Below are positions 1 through 8,355 of a stretch of DNA of 64,000 bases, one piece after another. Under the pieces are notes generated by a model. It was not told the origin of the DNA. It made no database searches and worked only from the letters and a program-made list of their open reading frames with translations. The stretch covers positions 755,444 to 819,443 of the forward strand of contig NZ_BPIG01000001.1 of NCBI RefSeq assembly GCF_026003995.1, given 5' to 3'. The stretch comes from Tepidiforma sp. (GTDB taxonomy: Bacteria > Chloroflexota > Dehalococcoidia > Tepidiformales > Tepidiformaceae). The stretch's first letter is position 1. Each line of letters begins with the position of its first letter. The translations under genes and the position numbers were made by a program.

Positions 1-1331
1 CGACCCGGCCGTACCTCGTGCGGCCGCAGCGGTTCCTGCTGCCGGTGCTGCCGTGGACGCGCAGGCCGGCGTGGCAGCTGCGGATGGGGCTGGCGACCTA
101 CGACCTCCTCGCGCTCTACCGGGGTGTGCCGGGGCATCGCCGGCTGAGCGACGCGCGGCTGCGGGAGCTCGCGCCCTACCTGCCGGCCGAGGCGCGCGGC
201 GGGTTTTCGTTCTTCGACGCGCGCGTCATCGCGCCGGAGCGGCTGACGTGGGAGCTGGTGCGCGAGGCGCGGCAGCTCGGCGCTGTGTGCTTCAACCATT
301 GCCCGGTCGTCGCAATCGAGGCGCCGGGCGGCAGCGTCGAAGCGGTGGTCGTGGAGCAGAGCGGCCAGCGGGTGCGAGTGCCGGCGCGGGCGGTGGTCAA
401 CGCCGCCGGCCCATGGGTCGACGCGGTGAACCGGCTGGGCGACTTGCCGCCGCCGGAGCTGCTCGGCGTGACCCGCGGCTCGCACATCGTGGTCGAGCTG
501 GACGGCGACCCGGGCCACGACGCTGTCTTCAGCACGGCGAAGAGCGACGGGCGCGTGTTCTTCGCGGTACCGCAGGACGACCTGCTGCTCATCGGGACGA
601 CGGACGACCGGTACGACGGCGACCCGGGGGCGGTCCAGCCGACGGCTGAAGACATCGCCTACCTGCTGGAAGAAGGGCGGGCCCTGCTGCCGGGGCTCGA
701 CATCCGGAAGGAGCGGGTGCGGTACGCCTATGCCGGGCTGCGGCCGCTGCAGAAGGTTGCCGGTGGGCCGGAGGCGGCGATCACGCGGCGGCACGCGGTC
801 ATCGACCACGGGAAGCTGGGCGGCGCGCGCGGCATGTACAGCGTGGTCGGCGGGAAGCTGAGCACGTTCCGGCCGCTGGCGAACGACGTCATCGAGCGGC
901 TGCTCGGGCGGAAGGCGGCACGGTGGGAAGCGGCGGCGCCGGCGGGGTGGCGGGAGCAGCTGCTCGGACTGGGGTTCGACCACCCGCTGCGGCGGCACCT
1001 GCGCCGGTACGGCGCGGAAGCGCCGCGCGCGGCGGAGCTGGGCCGCGACCTCCTGTGTCCCCACGCGCCGGGGCTCGAGGGCGAGGTGCAGTTCGCGGCG
1101 CGGTTCGAGCAGGCGGCGACGGTCGGCGATGCGCTGCTGCGGCGGACGGGCATCGGCTGGGCGAAATGCCGCGGGCTCTGCTGCCACCAGCGGGCGGCGG
1201 AGCTGATGGGGGAGGAGCTCGGCTGGGATGCCGCCGAGCGGCAGCGGCAGGCCGCCGCCTACGAAGCCGAAGTGGCGTATCATCTCCCCGTAGAGGGGAC
1301 GATTGACCGCCACGCACCCGGCCCTGGCTGA
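1..1331 (+). CDS. glpD: FAD-dependent glycerol-3-phosphate dehydrogenase, C-terminal part (5' end outside window)
   Basis: Family role: oxidises sn-glycerol 3-phosphate to dihydroxyacetone phosphate, using FAD and passing electrons to the respiratory quinone pool at the membrane. The frame is open from base 3 to the TGA at 1329-1331, so about 442 residues are visible and the N-terminal FAD-binding GxGxxG segment lies upstream. Family motifs seen are NAAGPWVD about 130 residues in, then TRGSHIVVE, LIGTTDDRYDGDPG, SVVGGKLSTFRPLA and a helical C-terminal domain with a Cys-rich WAKCRGLCCHQRA segment. The 3' end overlaps the sirtuin start by 29 bases, suggesting co-transcription. Whether it is GlpD or the A subunit of a GlpABC-type enzyme cannot be decided here. 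Confidence 0.88.
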   Translation, partial: TRPYLVRPQRFLLPVLPWTRRPAWQLRMGLATYDLLALYRGVPGHRRLSDARLRELAPYLPAEARGGFSFFDARVIAPERLTWELVREARQLGAVCFNHCPVVAIEAPGGSVEAVVVEQSGQRVRVPARAVVNAAGPWVDAVNRLGDLPPPELLGVTRGSHIVVELDGDPGHDAVFSTAKSDGRVFFAVPQDDLLLIGTTDDRYDGDPGAVQPTAEDIAYLLEEGRALLPGLDIRKERVRYAYAGLRPLQKVAGGPEAAITRRHAVIDHGKLGGARGMYSVVGGKLSTFRPLANDVIERLLGRKAARWEAAAPAGWREQLLGLGFDHPLRRHLRRYGAEAPRAAELGRDLLCPHAPGLEGEVQFAARFEQAATVGDALLRRTGIGWAKCRGLCCHQRAAELMGEELGWDAAERQRQAAAYEAEVAYHLPVEGTIDRHAPGPG

Positions 1332-2100
1332 CCCGGCAGTCGAGCACGCGCTCCGGCAGGCGGCTGCGCTCATGCGGCGCAGTCTGCACGCCGTTGCGCT
1401 CGTCGGCGCGGGGCTTTCCGCGGAGAGCGGCATCCCGACCTACCGGGGCGCGGGCGGCGTCTACGAGCGGTTCGGCGAGCCGACCATCGACGGCTGGGAG
1501 CTGTTCACGCACGACCCGGCCGAATGGTGGCGGCAGGCGATCGCGCACGAGACGGCGGGCTCGCCGTTTTCGGAGGCGATCGAGCGTGCAGCGCCGAACG
1601 CGGGGCACTACGCCATGGCCGACCTCGAGCAGATGGGGCGGCTGGCCCACGTGATCACGCAGAACATCGACAACCTGCACGCCGTCGCCGGTTCGCGGCG
1701 GGTGACGGAGATCCACGGCAACCGGTACAAAGTGCGGTGCATCGAATGCGGGGCGCGAGAACGGCTGGAGACCGTGAACCTCGACCGGCTGCCGCCGTCG
1801 TGTCCGGTCTGCGGCGGGCTGTACAAGAACGACGTCGTGATGTTCGGCGAGCCCATCCCCCGGGACGCGCTGGAGGAGTGCTACCGGCAGGCGCTGGCGG
1901 CGGACCTGTTCCTGACGGTGGGGACGAGCGCGGTGGTCTACCCTGCGGCGGATTTCCCGGTGCTGGCGAAGCGGCGGGGCGTGCCGCTCATCGAGATCAA
2001 CCCGGAGGAGACGGCGCTGACCGACATCAGCGACGTCGTGATCCGCGCGCCCGCGGGGGTGGCGCTGCCGGCGCTCGTGGACCTGCTGCTCGTCCCCTGA
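1303..2100 (+). CDS. cobB: NAD-dependent protein deacylase (sirtuin)
   Basis: Removes acyl groups from lysine side chains, consuming NAD+. Visible motifs are GAGLSAESGIPTYRG (NAD binding), TQNIDNLH (substrate and NAD pocket), ITEIHG-like catalytic His context (VTEIHGN), a four-cysteine zinc knuckle (CIEC and CPVC) and GTSAVVYPA. The length of 265 residues is normal for bacterial sirtuins. The start is a TTG at 1303 with GAGGGG at 1293-1298 in front of it, inside the end of the dehydrogenase gene. I see no clear YxxR motif of the desuccinylase type, so deacetylase activity is the more likely reading, but this is inference. Confidence 0.93.
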   Translation: MTATHPALADPAVEHALRQAAALMRRSLHAVALVGAGLSAESGIPTYRGAGGVYERFGEPTIDGWELFTHDPAEWWRQAIAHETAGSPFSEAIERAAPNAGHYAMADLEQMGRLAHVITQNIDNLHAVAGSRRVTEIHGNRYKVRCIECGARERLETVNLDRLPPSCPVCGGLYKNDVVMFGEPIPRDALEECYRQALAADLFLTVGTSAVVYPAADFPVLAKRRGVPLIEINPEETALTDISDVVIRAPAGVALPALVDLLLVP

Positions 2101-2131
2101 CGGCGATTGCGAACCGGCGTGTCGGCGTGCC

Positions 2132-2160
2132 TTGACCGACAACGGGGCGGCCCGGATGCT
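2132..2160 (+). promoter_or_regulatory. Putative promoter for the alpha/beta hydrolase at 2233
   Basis: TTGACC (2132-2137) and GATGCT (2155-2160) are separated by 17 bases in the 132-base gap after the sirtuin gene. The -10 match is weak, so this is tentative. Confidence 0.35.
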
Positions 2161-2232
2161 CGAATGGTGCTCCCCGGCCCCGCCGATACCCCGGGGGCGG
2201 GCTGTTCGAACCCACGTTTCGGAAGGTGATGC

Positions 2233-3159
2233 ATGACGGCGCCGGTCGCTGAGGAACCGCGCTTCCTGACCTATCCCGGCGCGCGCCGGCCTGCGCGGCA
2301 CCGCTGGGTCGATTCGTATGGCGTGCGCCTGCATGTCTGCGAGTGGGGCGACGCAGATGGGCCCCCGCTCTTCCTCGTGCACGGCGGGTCGGATTTCGCG
2401 GGGACGTTCGACGTCTTCGCGCCGCTGCTGGCCGACGCCGGCTGGCGGGTCATTTCCTGGGACCACCGCGGCCACGGCGATTCGGACCACGCAGCGCTCT
2501 ACAGCTGGGATGCGGACGTGCGGGATGCGCTCTCCGTGCTGGATTCGACGACGCCGGACGCGGTGCCGGTCGTGGCGCATTCGAAGGGCGGCGGGATGAT
2601 GCTGCAGCTGGCGGAGGCGCTGCCGTACCGGCTTTCGAAGCTGGTCGTCATCGACGGCCTGCCGAGCCGGGACCCCGCGCCCGATGTTTCGGACCACGAG
2701 GACCGGAAATTCACGCAGAAGACGCTGGCGGAGTGGCTGGACCACCGCCGCGCGGCGCACATCAACCTGCGGAAGCCGGGGACGCTGGAAGAGCTGGCGC
2801 GGCGGCGGAAGCGGATGAACCCGCGCCTCTCGGATGACTGGCTGCGGTACCTCGTGACGATCGGCGCACGGCGCGACCCGGACGGCTGGCGGTGGAAGCT
2901 GGACCCGGCGATCCGGTTCGGCGGCTTCGGGCCGTGGAGCCCGGAGTGGTCGCTGCAGCGGCTGAAGGAGCTGAAGGTGCCGCTGCTCGGGCTGACGGCG
3001 ACGGTGGAGGAGGAGATGGGCTGGGGCACGAACCACCGGGCGCTGCTGCCGTACCTGCCGCCGCGGGCGGAGATCATCCCGTTCGAGGACACGGGGCACT
3101 TCATCCACATCGAACACCCGCAGCGGGTGGCGGAGCTGGTGCTGGAGTTCCTGCGATGA
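2233..3159 (+). CDS. Alpha/beta hydrolase
   Basis: A 308-residue alpha/beta-hydrolase fold protein of unknown substrate. Seen are the oxyanion HGG motif (LVHGGSDFAGTF), the WDHRGHGDSD loop after strand 4, the nucleophile elbow AHSKGGG (Ser near residue 118) and a C-terminal DTGHFIHIEHP carrying the catalytic His. The elbow reads A-H-S-K-G rather than the usual G-x-S-x-G. GGAAGG precedes the ATG at 2233. It overlaps the next gene by ATGA (3156-3159), so the two hydrolase-like proteins are probably translationally coupled. Confidence 0.85.
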   Translation: MTAPVAEEPRFLTYPGARRPARHRWVDSYGVRLHVCEWGDADGPPLFLVHGGSDFAGTFDVFAPLLADAGWRVISWDHRGHGDSDHAALYSWDADVRDALSVLDSTTPDAVPVVAHSKGGGMMLQLAEALPYRLSKLVVIDGLPSRDPAPDVSDHEDRKFTQKTLAEWLDHRRAAHINLRKPGTLEELARRRKRMNPRLSDDWLRYLVTIGARRDPDGWRWKLDPAIRFGGFGPWSPEWSLQRLKELKVPLLGLTATVEEEMGWGTNHRALLPYLPPRAEIIPFEDTGHFIHIEHPQRVAELVLEFLR

Positions 3160-3803
3160 CGGTCTTCCTGCAGCACAACCGGGTGAAGCTGGCGCTCCAC
3201 ACGCTCCGGGAAGGGCCGGGGCCGCGGCTCCTGCTGCTGCACGCACTCGGCGATCGGTCGCCGGAGCGGCTGAGCGGCGAGGCCGAGCGGTGGCCGGGGG
3301 CGGTCTACGCGCTCGATTTCACGGGGCACGGCTCGTCGTCGGTGCCGGCGGGGGGCGGGTACACCGCCGAGGTACTGATGGGCGACGCGGACGTGGCGCT
3401 GGCAGCCATCGGGCCGGCGACGGTCGTCGGGCGGGGGCTCGGCGGCTACATCGGGCTGCTGCTGGCCGGGGCGCGGCCGCGGGACGTGCGGGGCGTGGCG
3501 ATCCTCGACGGGGCCGGACTGGCTGGCGGCGGCGACACCCCGGGGCCGGCGGTGGTCCGGGGCGTGCCGGGCGCGCTATCTGCGCCGGACCCGTTCGCGC
3601 TGGTGGAGCTGGGTTCGGACCTGCGGCCGCGGCAGTACGTGCGGCGGTTCGCGGAGCTCGCGACGGAGCATTCGCCGCTGGCGAACCCGATCGCGGTGTG
3701 CGGGCGGCAGCGGCCGGCCTGGCTGGAAGCGGTCCTGGAGGTGCCGGGGGTCGTGGAGGAGCCGCTGGAGGCGGCGCTGCAGCGGTTCGCCGCGTCCGGC
3801 TGA
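3156..3803 (+). CDS. Degenerate alpha/beta hydrolase-like protein lacking the nucleophile Ser
   Basis: A 215-residue protein starting at the ATG of the ATGA overlap with the preceding hydrolase. It keeps the fold's landmarks: LLLLHALGD, the YALDFTGHGSS loop and an elbow-like VVGRGLGGYIG near residues 90-100. The elbow's catalytic serine position is Gly (GRGLG), and no late GH motif for a catalytic His is visible. It is therefore likely non-catalytic, a partner of the upstream enzyme or a ligand-binding relic. It ends just before a terminator hairpin shared with the convergent rpmB gene. Confidence 0.75.
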   Translation: MTVFLQHNRVKLALHTLREGPGPRLLLLHALGDRSPERLSGEAERWPGAVYALDFTGHGSSSVPAGGGYTAEVLMGDADVALAAIGPATVVGRGLGGYIGLLLAGARPRDVRGVAILDGAGLAGGGDTPGPAVVRGVPGALSAPDPFALVELGSDLRPRQYVRRFAELATEHSPLANPIAVCGRQRPAWLEAVLEVPGVVEEPLEAALQRFAASG

Positions 3804-3834
3804 CGGCCGAACCCGCAACTTCCCGGGCACGCAA

Positions 3835-3862
3835 CGACGCCGGCCTCGAGGGGCCGGCGTCG
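3835..3862. terminator. Bidirectional terminator between hydrolase-like gene and rpmB
   Basis: An 11-bp perfect stem (CGACGCCGGCC pairing with GGCCGGCGTCG) with a 6-base loop lies between convergent genes. No strong T-run follows on either side. Confidence 0.6.
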
Positions 3863-3885
3863 GCGAATTCGGCGGGCGCCGCGGG

Positions 3886-4098
3886 TCAGGCGGACTTCGT
3901 GATGGTCTTCAGGCAGCGCGTGCAGATGTTGACGCGCAGGGAAGCGCCGCCGAAGAAGATGCGGTGCTTGTGGACGTTGGGACGGAACGTCCGCGACTTC
4001 TTGGTGGCCTTGCGCTCCCAGCGGCCGCCGTGCGTGTGACGGATGTGACGGCCGAACTGGGTGGTCTTGCCGCAGACGTCGCATGCTCCACTGGCCAT
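3886..4098 (-). CDS. rpmB: 50S ribosomal protein L28
   Basis: A 70-residue large-subunit ribosomal protein. The sequence opens MASGACDVCGKTTQFGRHIR and ends with NICTRCLKTITKS, giving the two CxxC pairs of the zinc-binding form of L28. It is transcribed divergently from the FakA-like kinase gene, a neighbourhood also common in Firmicutes (rpmB near yloU/yloV). GGAAGGAAG precedes the ATG. An extended -10 (TGC TAGCAT) lies about 40 bases upstream. Confidence 0.97.
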   Translation of the reverse strand: MASGACDVCGKTTQFGRHIRHTHGGRWERKATKKSRTFRPNVHKHRIFFGGASLRVNICTRCLKTITKSA

Positions 4099-4134
4099 GC
4101 GTGATGCTTCCTTCCGTGGCAGAATCGAATTTCC

Positions 4135-4143
4135 ATGCTAGCA
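4135..4143 (-). promoter_or_regulatory. Extended -10 promoter of rpmB
   Basis: Read on the minus strand: TGC followed by TAGCAT (4140 to 4135), about 36 bases before the rpmB ATG. The same TGC-TAnnnT arrangement occurs before ftsH, dut and recA in this window. Confidence 0.55.
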
Positions 4144-4184
4144 CCGGGTTTCGATAGCGGCCAAACGCTGCCGGGTGGCAGCGC

Positions 4185-5816
4185 GTGAGCACGGAGCTGC
4201 GCCCGCTCGGGCGCGTCGACGGCGAGGGGCTGCGCGAGCTGTTCGAGGCGGCGGCTGCGGCGCTGGCGGCGGCAGCGGAGGCGATCAACGCGATCAACGT
4301 CTACCCGGTGCCGGATGGCGACACCGGCTCCAACATGGCGGCGACGATGCGTGAGGGGGCGGCCGCAGCGCGGAGCGGGACGGGCGAAGGGGCAGCGGCC
4401 GTCGCGGCCGAGGCGGCGCGGGGGGCGCTGTACGGCGCACGGGGGAACTCCGGGGTCATCCTGTCGCAGGCGCTGCGCGGGTTCGCGGACGCGCTCGCGG
4501 GAGCGGACGAGGTGGACGCCGCGCGGCTCGCTGCCGGCCTCGAGGGCGCCGCCCGGGCCGCCTACCGGGCCGTAAGCCAGCCGCAGGAAGGCACGATGCT
4601 GACCGTCCTGCGCGAAGCTGCCGGGGCGGCTGCGGCAGCCGCGGCCGAGCTGCAGGGAGGCGGCGCGGGCCAGCCGTGCCTGCCGGTGCTTGAGCGGGCG
4701 CTGACGGCAGCCACGGTCGCCGAGGCCCGGACGATGGAGATGCTGCCTTCGCTCCGGGAGGCAGGGGTGCCGGATGCCGGCGGCGAGGGCATCTGCGTGC
4801 TGCTGGAGGGCATGCTGGCGCGGCTCCGCGGCGAGGCGCTCGACCTCTCGCACCTCGCGGGCGACGGCCACGCGCGGGAGTTCGCGGCGGCGCACGCCGA
4901 AGAAACCTCCGGATTTTGCACCGAGTTCGTGCTCGAGCCGCCGCCGGGCGGCACGGTCGACGTCGCGGGGCTGCGGGCGCTGGCCGAATCGTTCGGAGAC
5001 AGCGTCGTCGTCGTCGGAGATGAACGGCTGGCGCGGGTGCACGTGCACACGGAACAGCCGGAAGCGCTGCTGGCGGCCGCCGGGCGGCTCGGCACCCCGC
5101 GGCGGGTGAAGGTGGACGACATGGGGGCGCAGCGGGAGCGGTTCGAAGCTGCGGGGAGCGGAGCGACGGCCGCCGTCGGCATGCTGGCGCTCAGCCGGGG
5201 CGACGGGTTCGACCGGCTGTTCGAGAGCCTCGGCGCGCGGGTGGTCGACCTCGGCGACCGGGAGAAGCCGGCAGCGGGTGAAATCGCGCGGGCGGCGGAG
5301 GAGCTGGGGGCGGCGGACGTTATCGTGCTGCCGAACCACAAGAACGTGCTGCTCGCCGCCGAACAGGCGCGGCAGCTGGCGCGCTGCACGCTGCACGTGG
5401 TGCCGACGGCGACGCTGCCGCAGGGCGTCGCGGCGGCGCTGCTGTTCGACCCCGGGCAGCGGGCGCCGGAGCTGGCGGCGCGGATGGCCGAAGCCGCGCG
5501 GCGGGTGCGGACGGTGGAAGTGACGGTCGCGGCCGCGTCGCGGACGGCCGACGGGGTTGAGGTGCAGGCGGGGCAGGGGATTGCGGTGGTCGATGGGCGG
5601 CTCGCTGCCGCACGGGCGACGCCGGAGGAGGCGCTGGCTGCGGGACTGACGGCGGCGGGTGCGGCGGATGGCGCACTGGTGACGGTCTATGTCGGCGCGG
5701 ACGGCGATGCAGAGGCCGCGCGGGCTGCCGCGGTGGCCGCAGCGCCCGGGGCGGAGGTCGAGGTCATCGAGGGCGGGCAGCCGATCTACCCGTACATCGC
5801 CTCGGTGGAAGCATGA
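4185..5816 (+). CDS. DAK2-domain fatty acid kinase FakA-like (YloV family)
   Basis: A 543-residue homologue of FakA/YloV, which phosphorylates fatty acids presented by a FakB (DegV) carrier so they can enter phospholipid synthesis. The N-terminal DAK2 domain (about residues 15-200) has the ATP/Mg site INVYPVPDGDTGSNM and GARGNSGVILSQ. A middle region (about 220-330) and a C-terminal DegV-like half follow (VIVLPNHKNVLLAAEQA near 380, PIYPYIASVEA at the end). The start is GTG 4185 with weak ribosome binding. The gene overlaps the cupredoxin gene by ATGA. No FakB gene is in the window. Confidence 0.88.
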   Translation: MSTELRPLGRVDGEGLRELFEAAAAALAAAAEAINAINVYPVPDGDTGSNMAATMREGAAAARSGTGEGAAAVAAEAARGALYGARGNSGVILSQALRGFADALAGADEVDAARLAAGLEGAARAAYRAVSQPQEGTMLTVLREAAGAAAAAAAELQGGGAGQPCLPVLERALTAATVAEARTMEMLPSLREAGVPDAGGEGICVLLEGMLARLRGEALDLSHLAGDGHAREFAAAHAEETSGFCTEFVLEPPPGGTVDVAGLRALAESFGDSVVVVGDERLARVHVHTEQPEALLAAAGRLGTPRRVKVDDMGAQRERFEAAGSGATAAVGMLALSRGDGFDRLFESLGARVVDLGDREKPAAGEIARAAEELGAADVIVLPNHKNVLLAAEQARQLARCTLHVVPTATLPQGVAAALLFDPGQRAPELAARMAEAARRVRTVEVTVAAASRTADGVEVQAGQGIAVVDGRLAAARATPEEALAAGLTAAGAADGALVTVYVGADGDAEAARAAAVAAAPGAEVEVIEGGQPIYPYIASVEA

Positions 5817-6184
5817 GGGCGCGGGGGCTGGCGCTGCTGGCGCTCGGGGCCCTGCTGGCGGGCGCGGCCTGCGGCGGAGGCGGCGGCTCGCCGGCGCCCA
5901 CACCGACGAAGCCCGGCGCGCTCCCCGCAAGCCTGACGACCATCACGGTCACGGACTTCCGGTTCCAGCCGCTCAGCCTGCAGGTGCCGGTTGGCACGCG
6001 GGTGACGTGGTCGTTCCGGGGGCAGACGGAGCACCAGGTGGTCGGGAACTTCAACCGCGAGGAGATCGCCTCGGCGGTGATGCGGAGCGGGAACTTCGAG
6101 CACGAGTTCACGGAGCCGGGGACGTTTTCGTACCGCTGCGGCGTCCACGGCGACGCGATGAGCGGCATCGTCACCGTTCGCTAA
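5813..6184 (+). CDS. Cupredoxin-domain lipoprotein
   Basis: A 123-residue secreted blue-copper-type protein. Residues 1-20 form a lipoprotein signal ending in the lipobox LAGAAC, then a Gly/Pro/Thr-rich linker and a plastocyanin-like domain from about residue 40. Copper ligands are visible as His in TEHQVVGNF and the C-terminal [12 protein letters not shown] (Cys, His, Met). It probably acts as a membrane-tethered electron carrier. The ATG overlaps the stop of the kinase gene, although a functional link between the two is not obvious. Confidence 0.88.
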   Translation: MRARGLALLALGALLAGAACGGGGGSPAPTPTKPGALPASLTTITVTDFRFQPLSLQVPVGTRVTWSFRGQTEHQVVGNFNREEIASAVMRSGNFEHEFTEPGTFSYRCGVHGDAMSGIVTVR

Positions 6185-6208
6185 CGGGCGACGGCGGCTC
6201 GCCGGTTT

Positions 6209-6802
6209 TCAGGAGTAGCGCTGCTCCTTCCAGGGGTCGCCGTAGTTATGGTAACCGTAGGTTTCCCAGAAGCCGGGCCGGTCGCGGTCGAGGAACTGGA
6301 TGCCGCCGACCCACTTCGCGCTCTTCCAGAAGTAGAGGTGGGGAACGACGAGGCGCATGGGCCAGCCGTGCTCTTTCGTGAGCGGCTGGCCGTCGTGGGA
6401 GTGGGCGAAGAGGACGCCCTCGCGGAGGAGGTCGTCGAGCGGGAGGTTCGTCGTGTAGCCGCCGTAGCAGTGGATCATGGCGAACTTCGCCTCGGGCTTG
6501 AGGCGGATGGCGTCGTAGAGCGCCCGGAAGGGCACGCCCTGCCAGGTGTTGTCGAACTTGCTCCAGGTGGTGACGCAGTGGATGTCGCTCGTATCGGTCA
6601 CCTGGCCGAGGGCGTTGAATTCCTCCCAGGTGAACGATTTCTCTTCTTCAACGAGGCCCCAGACGTGGAAGCGCCACGATTCGAGGTCGATGCGGGGGAT
6701 GCTGCCGTAGTGGAGAACGGGCCAGCCGGTGGTGAGGTGCTGGCCGGGGGGCAGGCGGAGTTTGCCGTCGGGGCGCAGTTCTTTCGATGCCGTGGTGGAC
6801 AT
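6209..6802 (-). CDS. Sulfite oxidase-like molybdopterin oxidoreductase
   Basis: A 197-residue single-domain member of the oxidoreductase molybdopterin-binding family (YuiH-like). The molybdenum-ligating Cys is seen in DIHCVTTWSKFDN. Other family landmarks are GWPVLHYG, the FAMIHCYGGYTTNLPL stretch and a C-terminal KWVGGIQFLDRDRPGFWE. There is no signal peptide, heme domain or dimerisation domain, so this is the short cytoplasmic form whose substrate is not established. The ATG at 6802 was chosen because the product then begins at the conserved region and upstream codons have no homology. It converges with the cupredoxin gene. Confidence 0.88.
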   Translation of the reverse strand: MSTTASKELRPDGKLRLPPGQHLTTGWPVLHYGSIPRIDLESWRFHVWGLVEEEKSFTWEEFNALGQVTDTSDIHCVTTWSKFDNTWQGVPFRALYDAIRLKPEAKFAMIHCYGGYTTNLPLDDLLREGVLFAHSHDGQPLTKEHGWPMRLVVPHLYFWKSAKWVGGIQFLDRDRPGFWETYGYHNYGDPWKEQRYS

Positions 6803-6900
6803 TCGCGGTTCCTCCGCTGCGGATGAGGGGTCGTGATGAGCGTAGCGGGTCGAATTCCGGCGCGGCAAGGCGGGTTGCCGCGGCGAAGCGGGCAACGGGG

Positions 6901-6906
6901 TACACT
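6901..6906 (+). promoter_or_regulatory. Putative -10 of a leaderless promoter for lspA
   Basis: TACACT ends 7 bases before the ATG at 6914, placing the expected transcription start at or next to the start codon. Confidence 0.45.
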
Positions 6907-6913
6907 GGGAGGG

Positions 6914-7429
6914 ATGGAAGAAGCGCGCGCACCGGGCCGGGCCGGCCCGCGGCTGGCGGTCGCCCGGCGCGACGGGTGGTTCCTGCTGCTGGCAGCGGCC
7001 ATCGTTGGCGCGGACCAGTTCACAAAGTGGCTCATCAAGGCGAACCTGGAGCGCGGCGACAGCATCGACGTGCTGCCGTTTTTCCGCATCGTGCACGTGA
7101 CGAACACGGGGGCGGCGTTCGGCATCCTGCAGGGCGCGGGGCCGCTCCTGATCATCGCGAGCCTCGCAGGGCTGGCGGCGATTCTCATCTACCTGTTCAA
7201 CCCGGGGTTCGCGCAGCCGGTCGTTCGCCTCGGGCTGGCGCTCATGCTGGGCGGCGCGGTCGGCAACCTGATCGACCGGGTGAGCGAGGGCCGGGTCGTC
7301 GACTTTCTGAAGGTGCCGAACTGGCCGGCGTTCAACGTCGCCGATTCGGCGATCAGCATTGGGGTGGTGATCCTGCTGTGGACCATGGTGTTCCAGCCGC
7401 CGGAGAAGGACGGGCCATCGAACTCCTAG
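6914..7429 (+). CDS. lspA: Lipoprotein signal peptidase (signal peptidase II)
   Basis: A 171-residue integral membrane aspartyl protease that removes signal peptides from prolipoproteins, fitting the several lipoproteins encoded in this window. Four hydrophobic segments are visible. Conserved landmarks are ADQFTKWLI, NTGAAFGIL, GGAVGNLIDRV (first catalytic Asp) and FNVADSAISIG (second catalytic Asp). ATG 6914 is preferred to in-frame upstream codons because residues before it have no family similarity and a -10-like TACACT sits just upstream. It is followed directly by the pseudouridine synthase gene. Confidence 0.95.
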   Translation: MEEARAPGRAGPRLAVARRDGWFLLLAAAIVGADQFTKWLIKANLERGDSIDVLPFFRIVHVTNTGAAFGILQGAGPLLIIASLAGLAAILIYLFNPGFAQPVVRLGLALMLGGAVGNLIDRVSEGRVVDFLKVPNWPAFNVADSAISIGVVILLWTMVFQPPEKDGPSNS

Positions 7430-8355
7430 CCGCCGAACGGTGCCGGCTCGACGCGTTCGTCGCGGCGTCGCTCGAAGGCTTCTCGCGGGCGCGGGCGCAG
7501 CGGCTGATCGAGCGGGGCCTCGTGCGCGTGAACGGCACTGCAGCGCGGAAATCGGCGGCGGTCGCGCCGGGCGACCGCGTGGTCGTGGTGCTGGAGCCGG
7601 CCGCACACGCGCCGGGCGAGCCAGGGTTCGACCTGCCGGTAGTGTACGAGGACGAGCTGCTGGCGGCGGTCGACAAGCCGGCGGGGCTCGCAGTCCACGG
7701 GGCGCCGGGGGATACCGGGCCGTCGGTCGCGGGCTGGTGGCTCGCGAAGCTGGGCGACGCTGCGGGGGAATTCGATGCCGAGCGGGCGGGCATCGTGCAC
7801 CGGCTCGACAAGGAGACGAGCGGCGTGCTGCTGCTGGCGAAGACGCCAGCGGCGCAGGCGGCGCTGAGCCGGGCGTTCGAAGAGCGGCTGGCGAAGAAGG
7901 TCTACCTGGCGGTGGTCGACGGGGTGCCGGCGCAGCCGCATGCGGTCATCGAGGCGCCAATCGACCGCGACCCGCGGGACCGGACGCGGATGGCGGTCAC
8001 GAGCCGCGGGCGGCCGGCGCGGACGGAGTACCGGGTGGTCGCGAGCGGCGAAGGGCGCGCGGTGCTGGAGGTGTACCCCGAGACGGGGCGGACCCACCAG
8101 ATTCGCGTCCACCTCGCGGCGGCGGGAACGCCAGTAGCGCGGGATGCGGTGTACGGGCGGGCCGAGCCGGGTGCCCGGCAGCTGCTGCACGCGCTCCGGA
8201 TCGCGGTGCCGCACCCGGCGGGCGGGGTGCTGCGGGCGGGCGCGCCGGCGCCGGGCGACCTGCTGGAGGCGATTCGCGCCATCGCAGGGGAGGCGGTAGC
8301 CTCTCGGTACGCGGCGGTTCCGCCCGCGACCCTCGAGCGAGGCGACGATTCGTGA
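7378..8355 (+). CDS. rluD: RluA-family 23S rRNA pseudouridine synthase
   Basis: Isomerises uridines to pseudouridine in rRNA. An N-terminal S4 RNA-binding domain starts at RLDAFVA. The catalytic domain has IVHRLDKETSGVLLLAKT (catalytic Asp), the KVYLAVVDG strand and GRTHQIRVHLA. The first standard start is GTG 7378, 52 bases inside lspA. A better-placed ribosome site (GGAGAAGGA, 7402-7410) instead precedes ATC 7417, which would be a rare start giving a protein that begins right at the S4 domain. It overlaps gltX by GTGA at 8352-8355. Assignment to RluD rather than RluA/RluC is by overall form only. Confidence 0.88.
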   Translation: MDHGVPAAGEGRAIELLAAERCRLDAFVAASLEGFSRARAQRLIERGLVRVNGTAARKSAAVAPGDRVVVVLEPAAHAPGEPGFDLPVVYEDELLAAVDKPAGLAVHGAPGDTGPSVAGWWLAKLGDAAGEFDAERAGIVHRLDKETSGVLLLAKTPAAQAALSRAFEERLAKKVYLAVVDGVPAQPHAVIEAPIDRDPRDRTRMAVTSRGRPARTEYRVVASGEGRAVLEVYPETGRTHQIRVHLAAAGTPVARDAVYGRAEPGARQLLHALRIAVPHPAGGVLRAGAPAPGDLLEAIRAIAGEAVASRYAAVPPATLERGDDS

